Below are positions 41,132 through 54,480 of a stretch of DNA of 64,000 nucleotides, in pieces. The stretch is taken from positions 248,001 to 312,000 of the forward strand of contig CAXKVF010000082.1 in the NCBI GenBank assembly GCA_964057225.1, written 5' to 3'. The stretch's first letter is position 1; each line of letters opens with the position of its first letter. A program made the position numbers and the translations under genes. Below the pieces are notes generated by a model. The model had not been told where the DNA came from. It searched no databases and saw only the letters and a program-made list of their open reading frames with translations. The DNA is from Auanema rhodensis (taxonomy: Eukaryota > Nematoda > Chromadorea > Rhabditida > Rhabditidae).

Positions 41132-43419
41132 TAATATGGACATGGGGAATCTAATTTTGAAAACCGCATTTCTTTATCTTTCACGTGAAGCGAGTTACAT
41201 ACCAAGTGCACATCACGTGTACATTTAATTAGCATAAATTAAAGTTCACGTAAATTTCAAAGTCATGGTTACCATGCACCAATATCAATAAAAATTTGTT
41301 TTTAGACTAATATGGACATGGGGAATCTAATTTTGAAAACCGCATCTCTTTATCTTTCACGTGAAGCGAGTTACATACCAAGTGCACATCACGTGTACAT
41401 TTAATTAGCATAAATTAAAGTTCACGTAAATTTCAAAGTCATGGTTACCATGAACCAATATCAATAAAAATTTGTTTTTAGACTAATATGGACATGGGGA
41501 ATCTAATTTTGAAAACCGCATTTCTTTATCTTTCACGTGAAGCGAGTTACATACCAAGTGCACATCACGTGTACATTTAATTAGCATAAATTAAAGTTCA
41601 CGTAAATTTCAAAGTCATGGTTACCATGCACCAATATCAATAAAAATTTGTTTTTAGACTAATATGGACATGGGGAATCTAATTTTGAAAACCGCATCTC
41701 TTTATCTTTCACGTGAAGCGAGTTACATACCAAGTGCACATCACGTGTACATTTAATTAGCATAAATTAAAGTTCACGTAAATTTCAAAGTCATGGTTAC
41801 CATGAACCAATATCAATAAAAATTTGTTTTTAGACTAATATGGACATGGGGAATCTAATTTTGAAAACCGCATCTCTTTATCTTTCACGTGAAGCGAGTT
41901 ACATACCAGGTGCACATCACGTGTACATTTAATTAGCATAAATTAAAGTTCACGTAAATTTCAAAGTCATGGTTACCATGAACCAATATCAATAAAAATT
42001 TGTTTTTAGACTAATATGGACATGGGGAATCTAATTTTGAAGACCGCATCTCTTTATCTTTCACGTGAAGCGAGTTACATACCAAGTGCACATCACGTGT
42101 ACATTTAATTAGCATAAATTAAAGTTCACGTAAACTTCAAAGTCATGGTTACCATGCACCAATATCAATAAAAATTTGTTTTTAGACTAATATGGACATG
42201 GGGAATCTAATTTTGAAAACCGCATCTCTTTATCTTTCACGTGAAGCGAGTTACATACCAAGTGCACATCACGTGTACATTTAATTAGCATAAATTAAAG
42301 TTCACGTAAATTTCAAAGTCATGGTTACCATGAACCAATATCAATAAAAATTTGTTTTTAGACTAATATGGACATGGGGAATCTAATTTTGAAAACCGCA
42401 TCTCTTTATCTTTCACGTGAAGCGAGTTACATACCAAGTGCACATCACGTGTACATTTAATTAGCATAAATTAAAGTTCACGTAAATTTTAAAGTCATGG
42501 TTACCATGCACCAATATCAATAAAAATTTGTTTTTAGACTAATATGGACATGGGGAATCTAATTTTGAAAACCGCATCTCTTTATCTTTCACGTGAAGCG
42601 AGTTACATACCAAGTGCACATCACGTGTACATTTAATTAGCATAAATTAAAGTTCACGTAAATTTCAAAGTCATGGTTACCATGAACCAATATCAATAAA
42701 AATTTGTTTTTAGACTAATATGGACATGGGGAATCTAATTTTGAAAACCGCATCTCTTTATCTTTCACGTGAAGCGAGTTACATACCAAGTGCACATCAC
42801 GTGTACATTTAATTAGCATAAATTAAAGTTCACGTAAATTTCAAAGTCATGGTTACCATGCACCAATATCAATAAAAATTTGTTTTTAGACTAATATGGA
42901 CATGGGGAATCTAATTTTGAAAACCGCATCTCTTTATCTTTCACGTGAAGCGAGTTACATACCGAGTGCACATCACGTGTACATTTAAGTAGCATAAATT
43001 AGTGTTCACGTAAATTTCAAAGTCATGGTTACCATGAACCAATATCAATAAAAATTTGTTTTTAGACTAATATGGACATGGGGAATCTAATTTTGAAAAC
43101 CGCATCTCTTTATCTTTCACGTGAAGCGAGTTACATACCAAGTGCACATCACGTGTACATTTAATTAGCATAAATTAAAGTTCACGTAAATTTCAAAGTC
43201 ATGGTTACCATGAAGCAATATCAATAAAAATTTGTTTTTAGACTAATATGGACATGGGGAATCTAATTTTGAAAACCGCATTTCTTTATTTTTCACGTGA
43301 AGCGAGTTACATACCAAGTGCACATCACGTGTACATTTAATTAGCATAAATTAAAGTTCACGTAAATTTCAAAGTCATGGTTACCATGCACCAATATCAA
43401 TAAAAATTTGTTTTTAGAC
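41132..43419 (+). repeat. Block beta, copy 1 (m236-m248)
   Basis: Order: p39T C, N, p39T C, N, p74G N, p124C C (GAAGACC), N, p127T C, N, C, p73G with p111G/p112T N, G, p39T/p47T C. C and N largely alternate, a dimeric 352-bp rhythm. The order recurs at 54481 (lacking m245-m246), 57121 and 60641. Confidence 0.8.
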
Positions 43420-46400
43420 TAATATGGACATGGGGAATCTAATTTTGAAAACCGCATCTCTTTATCTTTCACGTGAAGCGAGTTACATACCAAGTGCACA
43501 TCACGTGTACATTTAATTAGCATAAATTAAAGTTCACGTAAATTTCAAAGTCATGGTTACCATGCACCAATATCAATAAAAATTTGTTTTTAGACTAATA
43601 TGGACATGGGGAATCTAATTTTGAAAACCGCATCTCTTTATCTTTCACGTGAAGCGAGTTACATACCAAGTGCACATCACGTGTACATTTAATTAGCATA
43701 AATTAAAGTTCACGTAAATTTCAAAGTCATGGTTACCATGAAGCAATATCAATAAAAATTTGTTTTTAGACTAATATGGACATGGGGAATCTAATTTTGA
43801 AAACCGCATCTCTTTATCTTTCACGTGAAGCGAGTTACATACCAAGTGCACATCACGTGTACATTTAATTAGCATAAATTAAAGTTCACGTAAAATTCAA
43901 AGTCATGGTTACCATGCACCAATATCAATAAAAATTTGTTTTTAGACTAATATGGACATGGGGAATCTAATTTTGAAAACCGCATCTCTTTATCTTTCAC
44001 GTGAAGCGAGTTACATACCAAGTGCACATCACGTGTACATTTAATTAGCATAAATTAAAGTTCACGTAAATTTCAAAGTCATGGTTACCATGCACCAATA
44101 TCAATAAAAATTTGTTTTTAGACTAATATGGACATGGGGAATCTAATTTTGAAAACCGCATCTCTTTATCTTTCACGTGAAGCGAGTTACATACCAAGTG
44201 CACATCACGTGTACATTTAATTAGCATAAATTAAAGTTCACGTAAATTTCAAAGTCATGGTTACCATGAACCAATATCAATAAAAATTTGTTTTTAGACT
44301 AATATGGACATGGGGAATCTAATTTTGAAAACCGCATCTCTTTATCTTTCACGTGAAGCGAGTTACATACCAAGTGCACATCACGTGTACATTTAATTAG
44401 CATAAATTAAAGTTCACGTAAATTTCAAAGTCATGGTTACCATGAACCAATATCACTAAAAATTTGTTTTTAGACTAATATGGACATGGGGAATCTAATT
44501 TTGAAAACCGCATCTCTTTATCTTTCACGTGAAGCGAGTTACATACCAAGTGCACATCACGTGTACATTTAATTAGCATAAATTAAAGTTCACGTGAATT
44601 TCAAAGTCATGGTTACCATGAAGCAATATCAATAAAAATTTGTTTTTAGACTAATATGGACATGGGGAATCTAATTTTGAAAACCGCATCTCTTTATCTT
44701 TCACGTGAAGCGAGTTACATACCAAGTGCACATCACGTGTACATTTAATTAGCATAAATTAAAGTTCACGTAAATTTCAAAGTCATGGTTACCATGAACC
44801 AATATCAATAAAAATTTGTTTTTAGACTAATATGGACATGGGGAATCTAATTTTGAAAACCGCATCTCTTTATCTTTCACGTGAAGCGAGTTACATACCA
44901 AGTGCACATCACGTGTACATTTAATTAGCATAAATTAAAGTTCACGTAAATTTCAAAGTCATGGTTACCATGCACCAATATCAATAAAAATTTGTTTTTA
45001 GACTAATATGGACATGGGGAATCTAATTTTGAAAACCGCATCTCTTTATCTTTCACGTGAAGCGAGTTACATACCAAGTGCACATCACGTGTACATTTAA
45101 TTAGCATAAATTAAAGTTCACGTAAATTTCAAAGTCATGGTTACCATGAACCAATATCAATAAAAATTTGTTTTTAGACTAATATGGACATGGGGAATCT
45201 GATTTTGAAAACCGCATCTCTTTATCTTTCACGTGAAGCGAGTTACATACCAAGTGCACATCACGTGTACATTTAATTAGCATAAATTAAAGTTCACGTA
45301 AATTTCAAAGTCATGGTTACCATGAACCAATATCACTAAAAATTTGTTTTTAGACTAATATGGACATGGGGAATCTAATTTTGAAAACCGCATCTCTTTA
45401 TCTTTCACGTGAAGCGAGTTACATACCAAGTGCACATCACGTGTACATTTAATTAGCATAAATTAAAGTTCACGTGAACTTCAAAGTCATGGTTACCATG
45501 AAGCAATATCAATAAAAATTTGTTTTTAGACTAATATGGACATGGGGAATCTAATTTTGAAAACCGCATCTCTTTATCTTTCACGTGAAGCGAGTTACAT
45601 ACCAAGTGCACATCACGTGTACATTTAATTAGCATAAATTAAAGTTCACGTAAATTTCAAAGTCATGGTTACCATGCACCAATATCAATAAAAATTTGTT
45701 TTTAGACTAATATGGACATGGGGAATCTAATTTTGAAAACCGCATCTCTTTATCTTTCACGTGAAGCGAGTTACATACCAAGTGCACATCACGTGTACAT
45801 TTAATTAGCATAAATTAAAGTTCACGTAAATTTCAAAGTCATGGTTACCATGAACCAATATCAATAAAAATTTGTTTTTAGACTAATATGGACATGGGGA
45901 ATCTAATTTTGAAAACCGCATCTCTTTATCTTTCACGTGAAGCGAGTTACATACCAAGTGCACATCACGTGTACATTTAATTAGCATAAATTAAAGTTCA
46001 CGTAAATTTCAAAGTCATGGTTACCATGCACCAATATCAATAAAAATTTGTTTTTAGACTAATATGGACATGGGGAATCTAATTTTGAAAACCGCATCTC
46101 TTTATCTTTCACGTGAAGCGAGTTACATACCAAGTGCACATCACGTGTACATTTAATTAGCATAAATTAAAGTTCACGTAAATTTCAAAGTCATGGTTAC
46201 CATGAACCAATATCAATAAAAATTTGTTTTTAGACTAATATGGACATGGGGAATCTAATTTTGAAAACCGCATCTCTTTATCTTTCACGTGAAGCGAGTT
46301 ACATACCAAGTGCACATCACGTGTACATTTAATTAGCATAAATTAAAGTTCACGTAAATTTCAAAGTCATGGTTACCATGAACCAATATCACTAAAAATT

Positions 46401-48875
46401 TGTTTTTAGACTAATATGGACATGGGGAATCTAATTTTGAAAACCGCATTTCTTTATTTTTCACGTGAAGCGAGTTACATACCAAGTGCACATCACGTGT
46501 ACATTTAATTAGCATAAATTAAAGTTCACGTAAATTTCAAAGTCATGGTTACCATGAACCAATATCACTAAAAATTTGTTTTTAGACTAATATGGACATG
46601 GGGAATCTAATTTTGAAAACCGCATCTCTTTATCTTTCACGTGAAGCGAGTTACATACCAAGTGCACATCACGTGTACATTTAATTAGCATAAATTAAAG
46701 TTCACGTGAACTTCAAAGTCATGGTTACCATGAAGCAATATCAATAAAAATTTGTTTTTAGACTAATATGGACATGGGGAATCTAATTTTGAAAACCGCA
46801 TCTCTTTATCTTTCACGTGAAGCGAGTTACATACCAAGTGCACATCACGTGTACATTTAATTAGCATAAATTAAAGTTCACGTAAATTTCAAAGTCATGG
46901 TTACCATGCACCAATATCAATAAAAATTTGTTTTTAGACTAATATGGACATGGGGAATCTAATTTTGAAAACCGCATCTCTTTATCTTTCACGTGAAGCG
47001 AGTTACATACCAAGTGCACATCACGTGTACATTTAATTAGCAAAAATTAAAGTTCACGTAAATTTCAAAGTCATGGTTACCATGAACCAATATCAATAAA
47101 AATTTGTTTTTAGACTAATATGGACATGGGGAATCTGATTTTGAAAACCGCATCTCTTTATCTTTCACGTGAAGCGAGTTACATACCAAGTGCACATCAC
47201 GTGTACATTTAATTAGCATAAATTAAAGTTCACGTAAATTTCAAAGTCATGGTTACCATGAACCAATATCACTAAAAATTTGTTTTTAGACTAATATGGA
47301 CATGGGGAATCTAATTTTGAAAACCGCATCTCTTTATCTTTCACGTGAAGCGAGTTACATACCAAGTGCACATCACGTGTACATTTAATTAGCATAAATT
47401 AAAGTTCACGTGAACTTCAAAGTCATGGTTACCATGAAGCAATATCAATAAAAATTTGTTTTTAGACTAATATGGACATGGGGAATCTAATTTTGAAAAC
47501 CGCATCTCTTTATCTTTCACGTGAAGCGAGTTACATACCAAGTGCACATCACGTGTACATTTAATTAGCATAAATTAAAGTTCACGTAAATTTCAAAGTC
47601 ATGGTTACCATGAACCAATATCAATAAAAATTTGTTTTTAGACTAATATGGACATGGGGAATCTAATTTTGAAAACCGCATTTCTTTATCTTTCACGTGA
47701 AGCGAGTTACATACCAAGTGCACATCACGTGTACATTTAATTAGCATAAATTAAAGTTCACGTAAATTTCAAAGTCATGGTTACCATGCACCAATATCAA
47801 TAAAAATTTGTTTTTAGACTAATATGGACATGGGGAATCTAATTTTGAAAACCACATCTCTTTATCTTTCACGTGAAGCGAGTTACATACCAAGTGCACA
47901 TCACGTGTACATTTAATTAGCATAAATTAAAGTTCACGTAAATTTCAAAGTCATGGTTACCATGAAGCAATATCAATAAAAATTTGTTTTTAGACTAATA
48001 TGGACATGGGGAATCTAATTTTGAAAACCGCATCTCTTTATCTTTCACGTGAAGCGAGTTACATACCAAGTGCACATCACGTGTACATTTAATTAGCATA
48101 AATTAAAGTTCACGTAAATTTCAAAGTCATGGTTACCATGAACCAATATCAATAAAAATTTGTTTTTAGACTAATATGGACATGGGGAATCTAATTTTGA
48201 AAACCGCATCTCTTTATCTTTCACGTGAAGCGAGTTACATACCAAGTGCACATCACGTGTACATTTAATTAGCATAAATTAGTGTTCACGTAAATTTCAA
48301 AGTCATGGTTACCATGAACCAATATCAATAAAAATTTGTTGTTAGACTAATATGGACATGGGGAATCTAATTTTGAAAACCGCATCTCTTTATCTTTCAC
48401 GTGAAGCGAGTTACATACCAAGTGCACATCACGTGTACATTTAATTAGCATAAATTAAAGTTCACGTAAATTTCAAAGTCATGGTTACCATGAAGCAATA
48501 TCAATAAAAATTTGTTTTTAGACTAATATGGACATGGGGAATCTAATTTTGAAAACCGCATTTCTTTATTTTTCACGTGAAGCGAGTTACATACCAAGTG
48601 CACATCACGTGTACATTTAATTAGCATAAATTAAAGTTCACGTAAATTTCAAAGTCATGGTTACCATGAACCAATATCACTAAAAATTTGTTTTTAGACT
48701 AATATGGACATGGGGAATCTAATTTTGAAAACCGCATCTCTTTATCTTTCACGTGAAGCGAGTTACATACCAAGTGCACATCACGTGTACATTTAATTAG
48801 CATAAATTAAAGTTCACGTGAACTTCAAAGTCATGGTTACCATGAAGCAATATCAATAAAAATTTGTTTTTAGAC
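43420..48875 (+). repeat. Region rich in p157C and p121G/p124C units (m249-m279)
   Basis: A p157C N unit is followed directly by a p121G type G unit at m254-255, m259-260, m266-267, m270-271 and m278-279. A CTGATTTT variant occurs in m259 and m270, 1936 bp (11 monomers) apart. m266 and m278 combine p39T/p47T at the 5' side with p157C at the 3' side and look like hybrids. m276 carries p111G/p112T/p170G, the marker of block alpha. Confidence 0.75.
45468..45479. other. Third CACGTG box created in the p121G/p124C subfamily
   Basis: In this unit (m260) CACGTA becomes CACGTG and the flanks complete the 12-bp perfect palindrome GTTCACGTGAAC. By eye the double change is also in m267, m271, m279, m280, m294, m341, m343, m360 and m362; m255 has p121G alone. 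The three boxes then start at p51, p83 and p116. All copies lie to the right of 44,476. Confidence 0.85.
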
Positions 48876-48974
48876 TAATATGGACATGGGGAATCTAATT
48901 TTGAAAACCGCATCTCTTTATCTTTCACGTGAAGCGAGTTACATACCAAGTGCACATCACGTGTACATTTAATT

Positions 48975-49060
48975 AGCATAAATTAAAGTTCACGTAAATT
49001 TCAAAGTCATGGTTACCATGAACCATGACTTTGAAATTTACGTGAACTTTAATTTATGCT
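48975..49060. repeat. Perfect 40-bp inverted repeat with 6-nt loop
   Basis: 48975-49014 (p100-p139) is matched exactly by its reverse complement at 49021-49060. The loop is ACCATG. The tip of the stem is the GGTT/AACC dyad already present in ordinary type N units, which marks where the strand turned back. It could extrude as a cruciform. Confidence 0.93.
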
Positions 49061-49076
49061 TTGAAAACCGCATTTC

Positions 49077-49115
49077 TTTATCTTTCACGTGAAGCGTTTA
49101 TCTTTCACGTGAAGC
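49077..49115 (+). repeat. 20-bp tandem duplication around CACGTG box 1
   Basis: p42-p61 (49077-49096) is followed at once by p42-p60 (49097-49115), doubling box 1. The second copy jumps from p60 to p92, so p61-p91, including box 2, is missing between 49115 and 49116. Confidence 0.9.
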
Positions 49116-49200
49116 ATTTAATTAGCATAAATTAAAGTTCACGTGAACTTCAAAGTCATGGTTACCATGAAGCAATATCAATAAAAATTTGTTTTTAGAC

Positions 49201-49904
49201 TAATATGGACATGGGGAATCTAATTTTGAAAACCGCATCTCTTTATCTTTCACGTGAAGCGAGTTACATACCAAGTGCACATCACGTGTACATTTAATTA
49301 GCATAAATTAAAGTTCACGTAAATTTCAAAGTCATGGTTACCATGAACCAATATCAATAAAAATTTGTTTTTAGACTAATATGGACATGGGGAATCTAAT
49401 TTTGAAAACCGCATTTCTTTATCTTTCACGTGAAGCGAGTTACATACCAAGTGCACATCACGTGTACATTTAATTAGCATAAATTAAAGTTCACGTAAAT
49501 TTCAAAGTCATGGTTACCATGCACCAATATCAATAAAAATTTGTTTTTAGACTAATATGGACATGGGGAATCTAATTTTGAAAACCGCATCTCTTTATCT
49601 TTCACGTGAAGCGAGTTACATACCAAGTGCACATCACGTGTACATTTAATTAGCATAAATTAAAGTTCACGTAAATTTCAAAGTCATGGTTACCATGAAG
49701 CAATATCAATAAAAATTTGTTTTTAGACTAATATGGACATGGGGAATCTAATTTTGAAAACCGCATCTCTTTATCTTTTACGTGAAGCGAGTTACATACC
49801 AAGTGCACATCACGTGTACATTTAATTAGCATAAATTAAAGTTCACGTAAATTTCAAAGTCATGGTTACCATGAACCAATATCAATAAAAATTTGTTTTT
49901 AGAC
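49201..49904 (+). repeat. Satellite units m281-m284
   Basis: N, p39T C, G, p51T N. The same four-unit order occurs at 51665-52368, 2464 bp (14 monomers) to the right, including the rare p51T change, so this is a duplicated segment. Confidence 0.78.
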
Positions 49905-52900
49905 TAATATGGACATGGGGAATCTAATTTTGAAAACCGCATCTCTTTATCTTTCACGTGAAGCGAGTTACATACCAAGTGCACATCACGTGTACATTTA
50001 ATTAGCATAAATTAGTGTTCACGTAAATTTCAAAGTCATGGTTACCATGAACCAATATCAATAAAAATTTGTTGTTAGACTAATATGGACATGGGGAATC
50101 TAATTTTGAAAACCGCATCTCTTTATCTTTCACGTGAAGCGAGTTACATACCAAGTGCACATCACGTGTACATTTAATTAGCATAAATTAAAGTTCACGT
50201 AAATTTCAAAGTCATGGTTACCATGCACCAATATCAATAAAAATTTGTTTTTAGACTAATATGGACATGGGGAATCTAATTTTGAAAACCGCATCTCTTT
50301 ATCTTTCACGTGAAGCGAGTTACATACCAAGTGCACATCACGTGTACATTTAATTAGCATAAATTAAAGTTCACGTAAATTTCAAAGTCATGGTTACCAT
50401 GCACCAATATCAATAAAAATTTGTTTTTAGACTAATATGGACATGGGGAATCTAATTTTGAAAACCGCATCTCTTTATCTTTCACGTGAAGCGAGTTACA
50501 TACCAAGTGCACATCACGTGTACATTTAATTAGCATAAATTAAAGTTCACGTAAATTTCAAAGTCATGGTTACCATGCACCAATATCAATAAAAATTTGT
50601 TTTTAGACTAATATGGACATGGGGAATCTAATTTTGAAAACCGCATCTCTTTATCTTTCACGTGAAGCGAGTTACATACCAAGTGCACATCACGTGTACA
50701 TTTAATTAGCATAAATTAAAGTTCACGTAAATTTCAAATTCATGGTTACCATGCACCAATATCATTAAAAATTTGTTTTTTGACTAATATGGACATGGGG
50801 AATCTAATTTTGAAAACCGCATCTCTTTATCTTTCACGTGAAGCGAGTTACATACCAAGTGCACATCACGTGTACATTTAATTAGCATAAATTAAAGTTC
50901 ACGTAAATTTCAAATTCATGGTTACCATGCACCAATATCATTAAAAATTTGTTTTTTGACTAATATGGACATGGGGAATCTAATTTTGAAAACCGCATCT
51001 CTTTATCTTTCACGTGAAGCGAGTTACATACCAAGTGCACATCACGTGTACATTTAATTAGCATAAATTAAAGTTCACGTAAATTTCAAAGTCATGGTTA
51101 CCATGAACCAATATCAATAAAAATTTGTTTTTAGACTAATATGGACATGGGGAATCTAATTTTGAAAACCGCATTTCTTTATCTTCCACGTGAAGCGAGT
51201 TACATACCAAGTGCCCATCACGTGTACATTTAATTAGCATAAATTAAAGTTCACGTAAATTTCAAAGTCATGGTTACCATGAACCAATATCAATAAAAAT
51301 TTGTTTTTAGACTAATATGGACATGGGGAATCTAATTTTGAAAACCGCATCTCTTTATCTTTCACGTGAAGCGAGTTACATACCAAGTGCACATCACGTG
51401 TACATTTAATTAGCATAAATTAAAGTTCACGTAAATTTCAAAGTCATGGTTACCATGAACCAATATCAATAAAAATTTGTTTTTAGACTAATATGGACAT
51501 GGGGAATCTAATTTTGAAAACCGCATCTCTTTATCTTTCACGTGAAGCGAGTTACATACCAAGTGCACATCACGTGTACATTTAATTAGCATAAATTAGT
51601 GTTCACGTGAACTTCAAAGTCATGGTTACCATGAAGCAATATCAATAAAAATTTGTTTTTAGACTAATATGGACATGGGGAATCTAATTTTGAAAACCGC
51701 ATCTCTTTATCTTTCACGTGAAGCGAGTTACATACCAAGTGCACATCACGTGTACATTTAATTAGCATAAATTAAAGTTCACGTAAATTTCAAAGTCATG
51801 GTTACCATGAACCAATATCAATAAAAATTTGTTTTTAGACTAATATGGACATGGGGAATCTAATTTTGAAAACCGCATTTCTTTATCTTTCACGTGAAGC
51901 GAGTTACATACCAAGTGCACATCACGTGTACATTTAATTAGCATAAATTAAAGTTCACGTAAATTTCAAAGTCATGGTTACCATGCACCAATATCAATAA
52001 AAATTTGTTTTTAGACTAATATGGACATGGGGAATCTAATTTTGAAAACCGCATCTCTTTATCTTTCACGTGAAGCGAGTTACATACCAAGTGCACATCA
52101 CGTGTACATTTAATTAGCATAAATTAAAGTTCACGTAAATTTCAAAGTCATGGTTACCATGAAGCAATATCAATAAAAATTTGTTTTTAGACTAATATGG
52201 ACATGGGGAATCTAATTTTGAAAACCGCATCTCTTTATCTTTTACGTGAAGCGAGTTACATACCAAGTGCACATCACGTGTACATTTAATTAGCATAAAT
52301 TAAAGTTCACGTAAATTTCAAAGTCATGGTTACCATGAACCAATATCAATAAAAATTTGTTTTTAGACTAATATGGACATGGGGAATCTAATTTTGGAAA
52401 CCGCATCTCTTTATCTTTCACGTGAAGCGAGTTACATACCAAGTGCACATCACGTGTACATTTAATTAGCATAAATTAAAGTTCACGTAAATTTCAAAGT
52501 CATGGTTACCATGAACCAATATCAATAAAAATTTGTTTTTAGACTAATATGGACATGGGGAATCTAATTTTGAAAACCGCATCTCTTTATCTTTCACGTG
52601 AAGCGAGTTACATACCAAGTGCACATCACGTGTACATTTAATTAGCATAAATTAAAGTTCACGTAAATTTCAAAGTCATGGTTACCATGAACCAATATCA
52701 ATAAAAATTTGTTTTTAGACTAATATGGACATGGGGAATCTAATTTTGAAAACCGCATCTCTTTATCTTTCACGTGAAGCGAGTTACATACCAAGTGCAC
52801 ATCACGTGTACATTTAATTAGCATAAATTAAAGTTCACGTAAATTTCAAAGTCATGGTTACCATGAACCTATATCAATAAAAATTTGTTTTTAGACTAAT

Positions 52901-53776
52901 ATGGACATGGGGAATCTAATTTTGAAAACCGCATCTCTTTATCTTTCACGTGAAGCGAGTTACATACCAAGTGCACATCACGTGTACATTTAATTAGCAT
53001 AAATTAAAGTTCACGTAAATTTCAAAGTCATGGTTACCATGAAGCAATATCAATACAAATTTGTTTTTAGACTAATATGGACATGGGGAATCTAATTTTG
53101 AAAACCGCATCTCTTTATCTTTCACGTGAAGCGAGTTACATACCAAGTGCACATCACGTGTACATTTAATTAGCATAAATTAAAGTTCACGTAAATTTCA
53201 AAGTCATGGTTACCATGAACCAATATCAATAAAAATTTGTTTTTAGACTAATATGGACATGGGGAATCTAATTTTGAAAACCGCATCTCTTTATCTTTCA
53301 CGTGAAGCGAGTTACATACCAAGTGCACATCACGTGTACATTTAATTAGCATAAATTAAAGTTCACGTAAATTTCAAAGTCATGGTTACCATGAAGCAAT
53401 ATCAATAAAAATTTGTTTTTAGACTAATATGGACATGTGGAATCTAATTTTGAAAACCGCATCTCTTTATCTTTCACGTGAAGCGAGTTACATACCAAGA
53501 GCACATCACGTGTACATTTAATTAGCATAAATTAAAGTTCACGTAAATTTCAAAGTCATGGTTACCATGAACCAATATCAATAAAAATTTGTTTTTAGAC
53601 TAATATGGACATGGGGAATCTAATTTTGAAAACCGCATCTCTTTATCTTTGACGTGAAGCGAGTTACATACCAAGTGCACATCACGTGTACATTTAATTA
53701 GCATAAATTAAAGTTCACGTAAATTTCAAAGTCATGGTTACCATGAAGCAATATCAATAAAAATTTGTTTTTAGAC
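49905..53776 (+). repeat. Block alpha, partial copy 3 (m285-m306)
   Basis: p111G/p112T/p170G N; three C; two successive p131T/p157T/p173T C units (m289, m290); N; p39T/p50C with GTGCCC, N (m292); N; hybrid m294; the duplicated N, p39T C, G, p51T N run; p29G N; N; T; G; N; G; p14T with CAAGAGCAC N (53425); p51G G (53601). The rare p50C, GTGCCC, p29G, CAAGAGCAC and p51G markers are in the same order as in copies 1 and 2. Confidence 0.78.
51489..51664 (+). repeat. Hybrid monomer m294
   Basis: The 5' side has p111G/p112T, the marker of m285-like units. The 3' side has p121G/p124C and type G, the marker of m279-like units. The switch lies between p112 and p121, within 9 bp. It fits an unequal exchange or gene-conversion edge. 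Confidence 0.75.
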
Positions 53777-54480
53777 TAATATGGACATGGGGAATCTAAT
53801 TTTGAAAACCGCATCTCTTTATCTTTCACGTGAAGCGAGTTACATACCAAGTGCACATCACGTGTACATTTAATTAGCATAAATTAAAGTTCACGTAAAT
53901 TTCAAAGTCATGGTTACCATGAACCAATATCAATAAAAATTTGTTTTTAGACTAATATGGACATGGGGAATCTAATTTTGAAAACCGCATCTCTTTATCT
54001 TTCACGTGAAGCGAGTTACATACCAAGTGCACATCACGTGTACATTTAATTAGCATAAATTAAAGTTCACGTAAATTTCAAAGTCATGGTTACCATGAAC
54101 CAATATCAATAAAAATTTGTTTTTAGACTAATATGGACATGGGGAATCTAATTTTAAAAACCGCATCTCTTTATCTTTCACGTGAAGCGAGTTACATACC
54201 AAGTGCACATCACGTGTACATTTAATTAGCATAAATTAAAGTTCACGTAAATTTCAAAGTCATGGTTACCATGCACCAATATCAATAAAAATTTGTTTTT
54301 AGACTAATATGGACATGGGGAATCTAATTTTGAAAACCGCATCTCTTTATCTTTCACGTGAAGCGAGTTACATACCGAGTGCACATCACGTGTACATTTA
54401 ATTAGCATAAATTAAAGTTCACGTAAATTTCAAAGTCATGGTTACCATGAACCAATATCAATAAAAATTTGTTTTTAGAC
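53777..54480 (+). repeat. Satellite units m307-m310 linking alpha 3 to beta 2
   Basis: N, N, p28A C, p73G N. The same link (N, N, p28A C, p73G N) follows alpha copy 2 at 35324-36027, so alpha and beta blocks have travelled together. Confidence 0.72.

Larger units (their letters stand above)
48876..49200 (+). repeat. Rearranged 325-bp composite unit m280
   Basis: Parts in order: p1-p145 normal (48876-49020); reverse complement of p100-p139 (49021-49060, 40 bp); p26-p61 with p39T (49061-49096); p42-p60 again (49097-49115); p92-p176 with p121G/p124C, type G (49116-49200). These lengths sum to 325. It is the only place where orientation changes in the window. The 3' part belongs to the p121G/p124C subfamily of its neighbours, so local units supplied the pieces. 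Confidence 0.93.
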
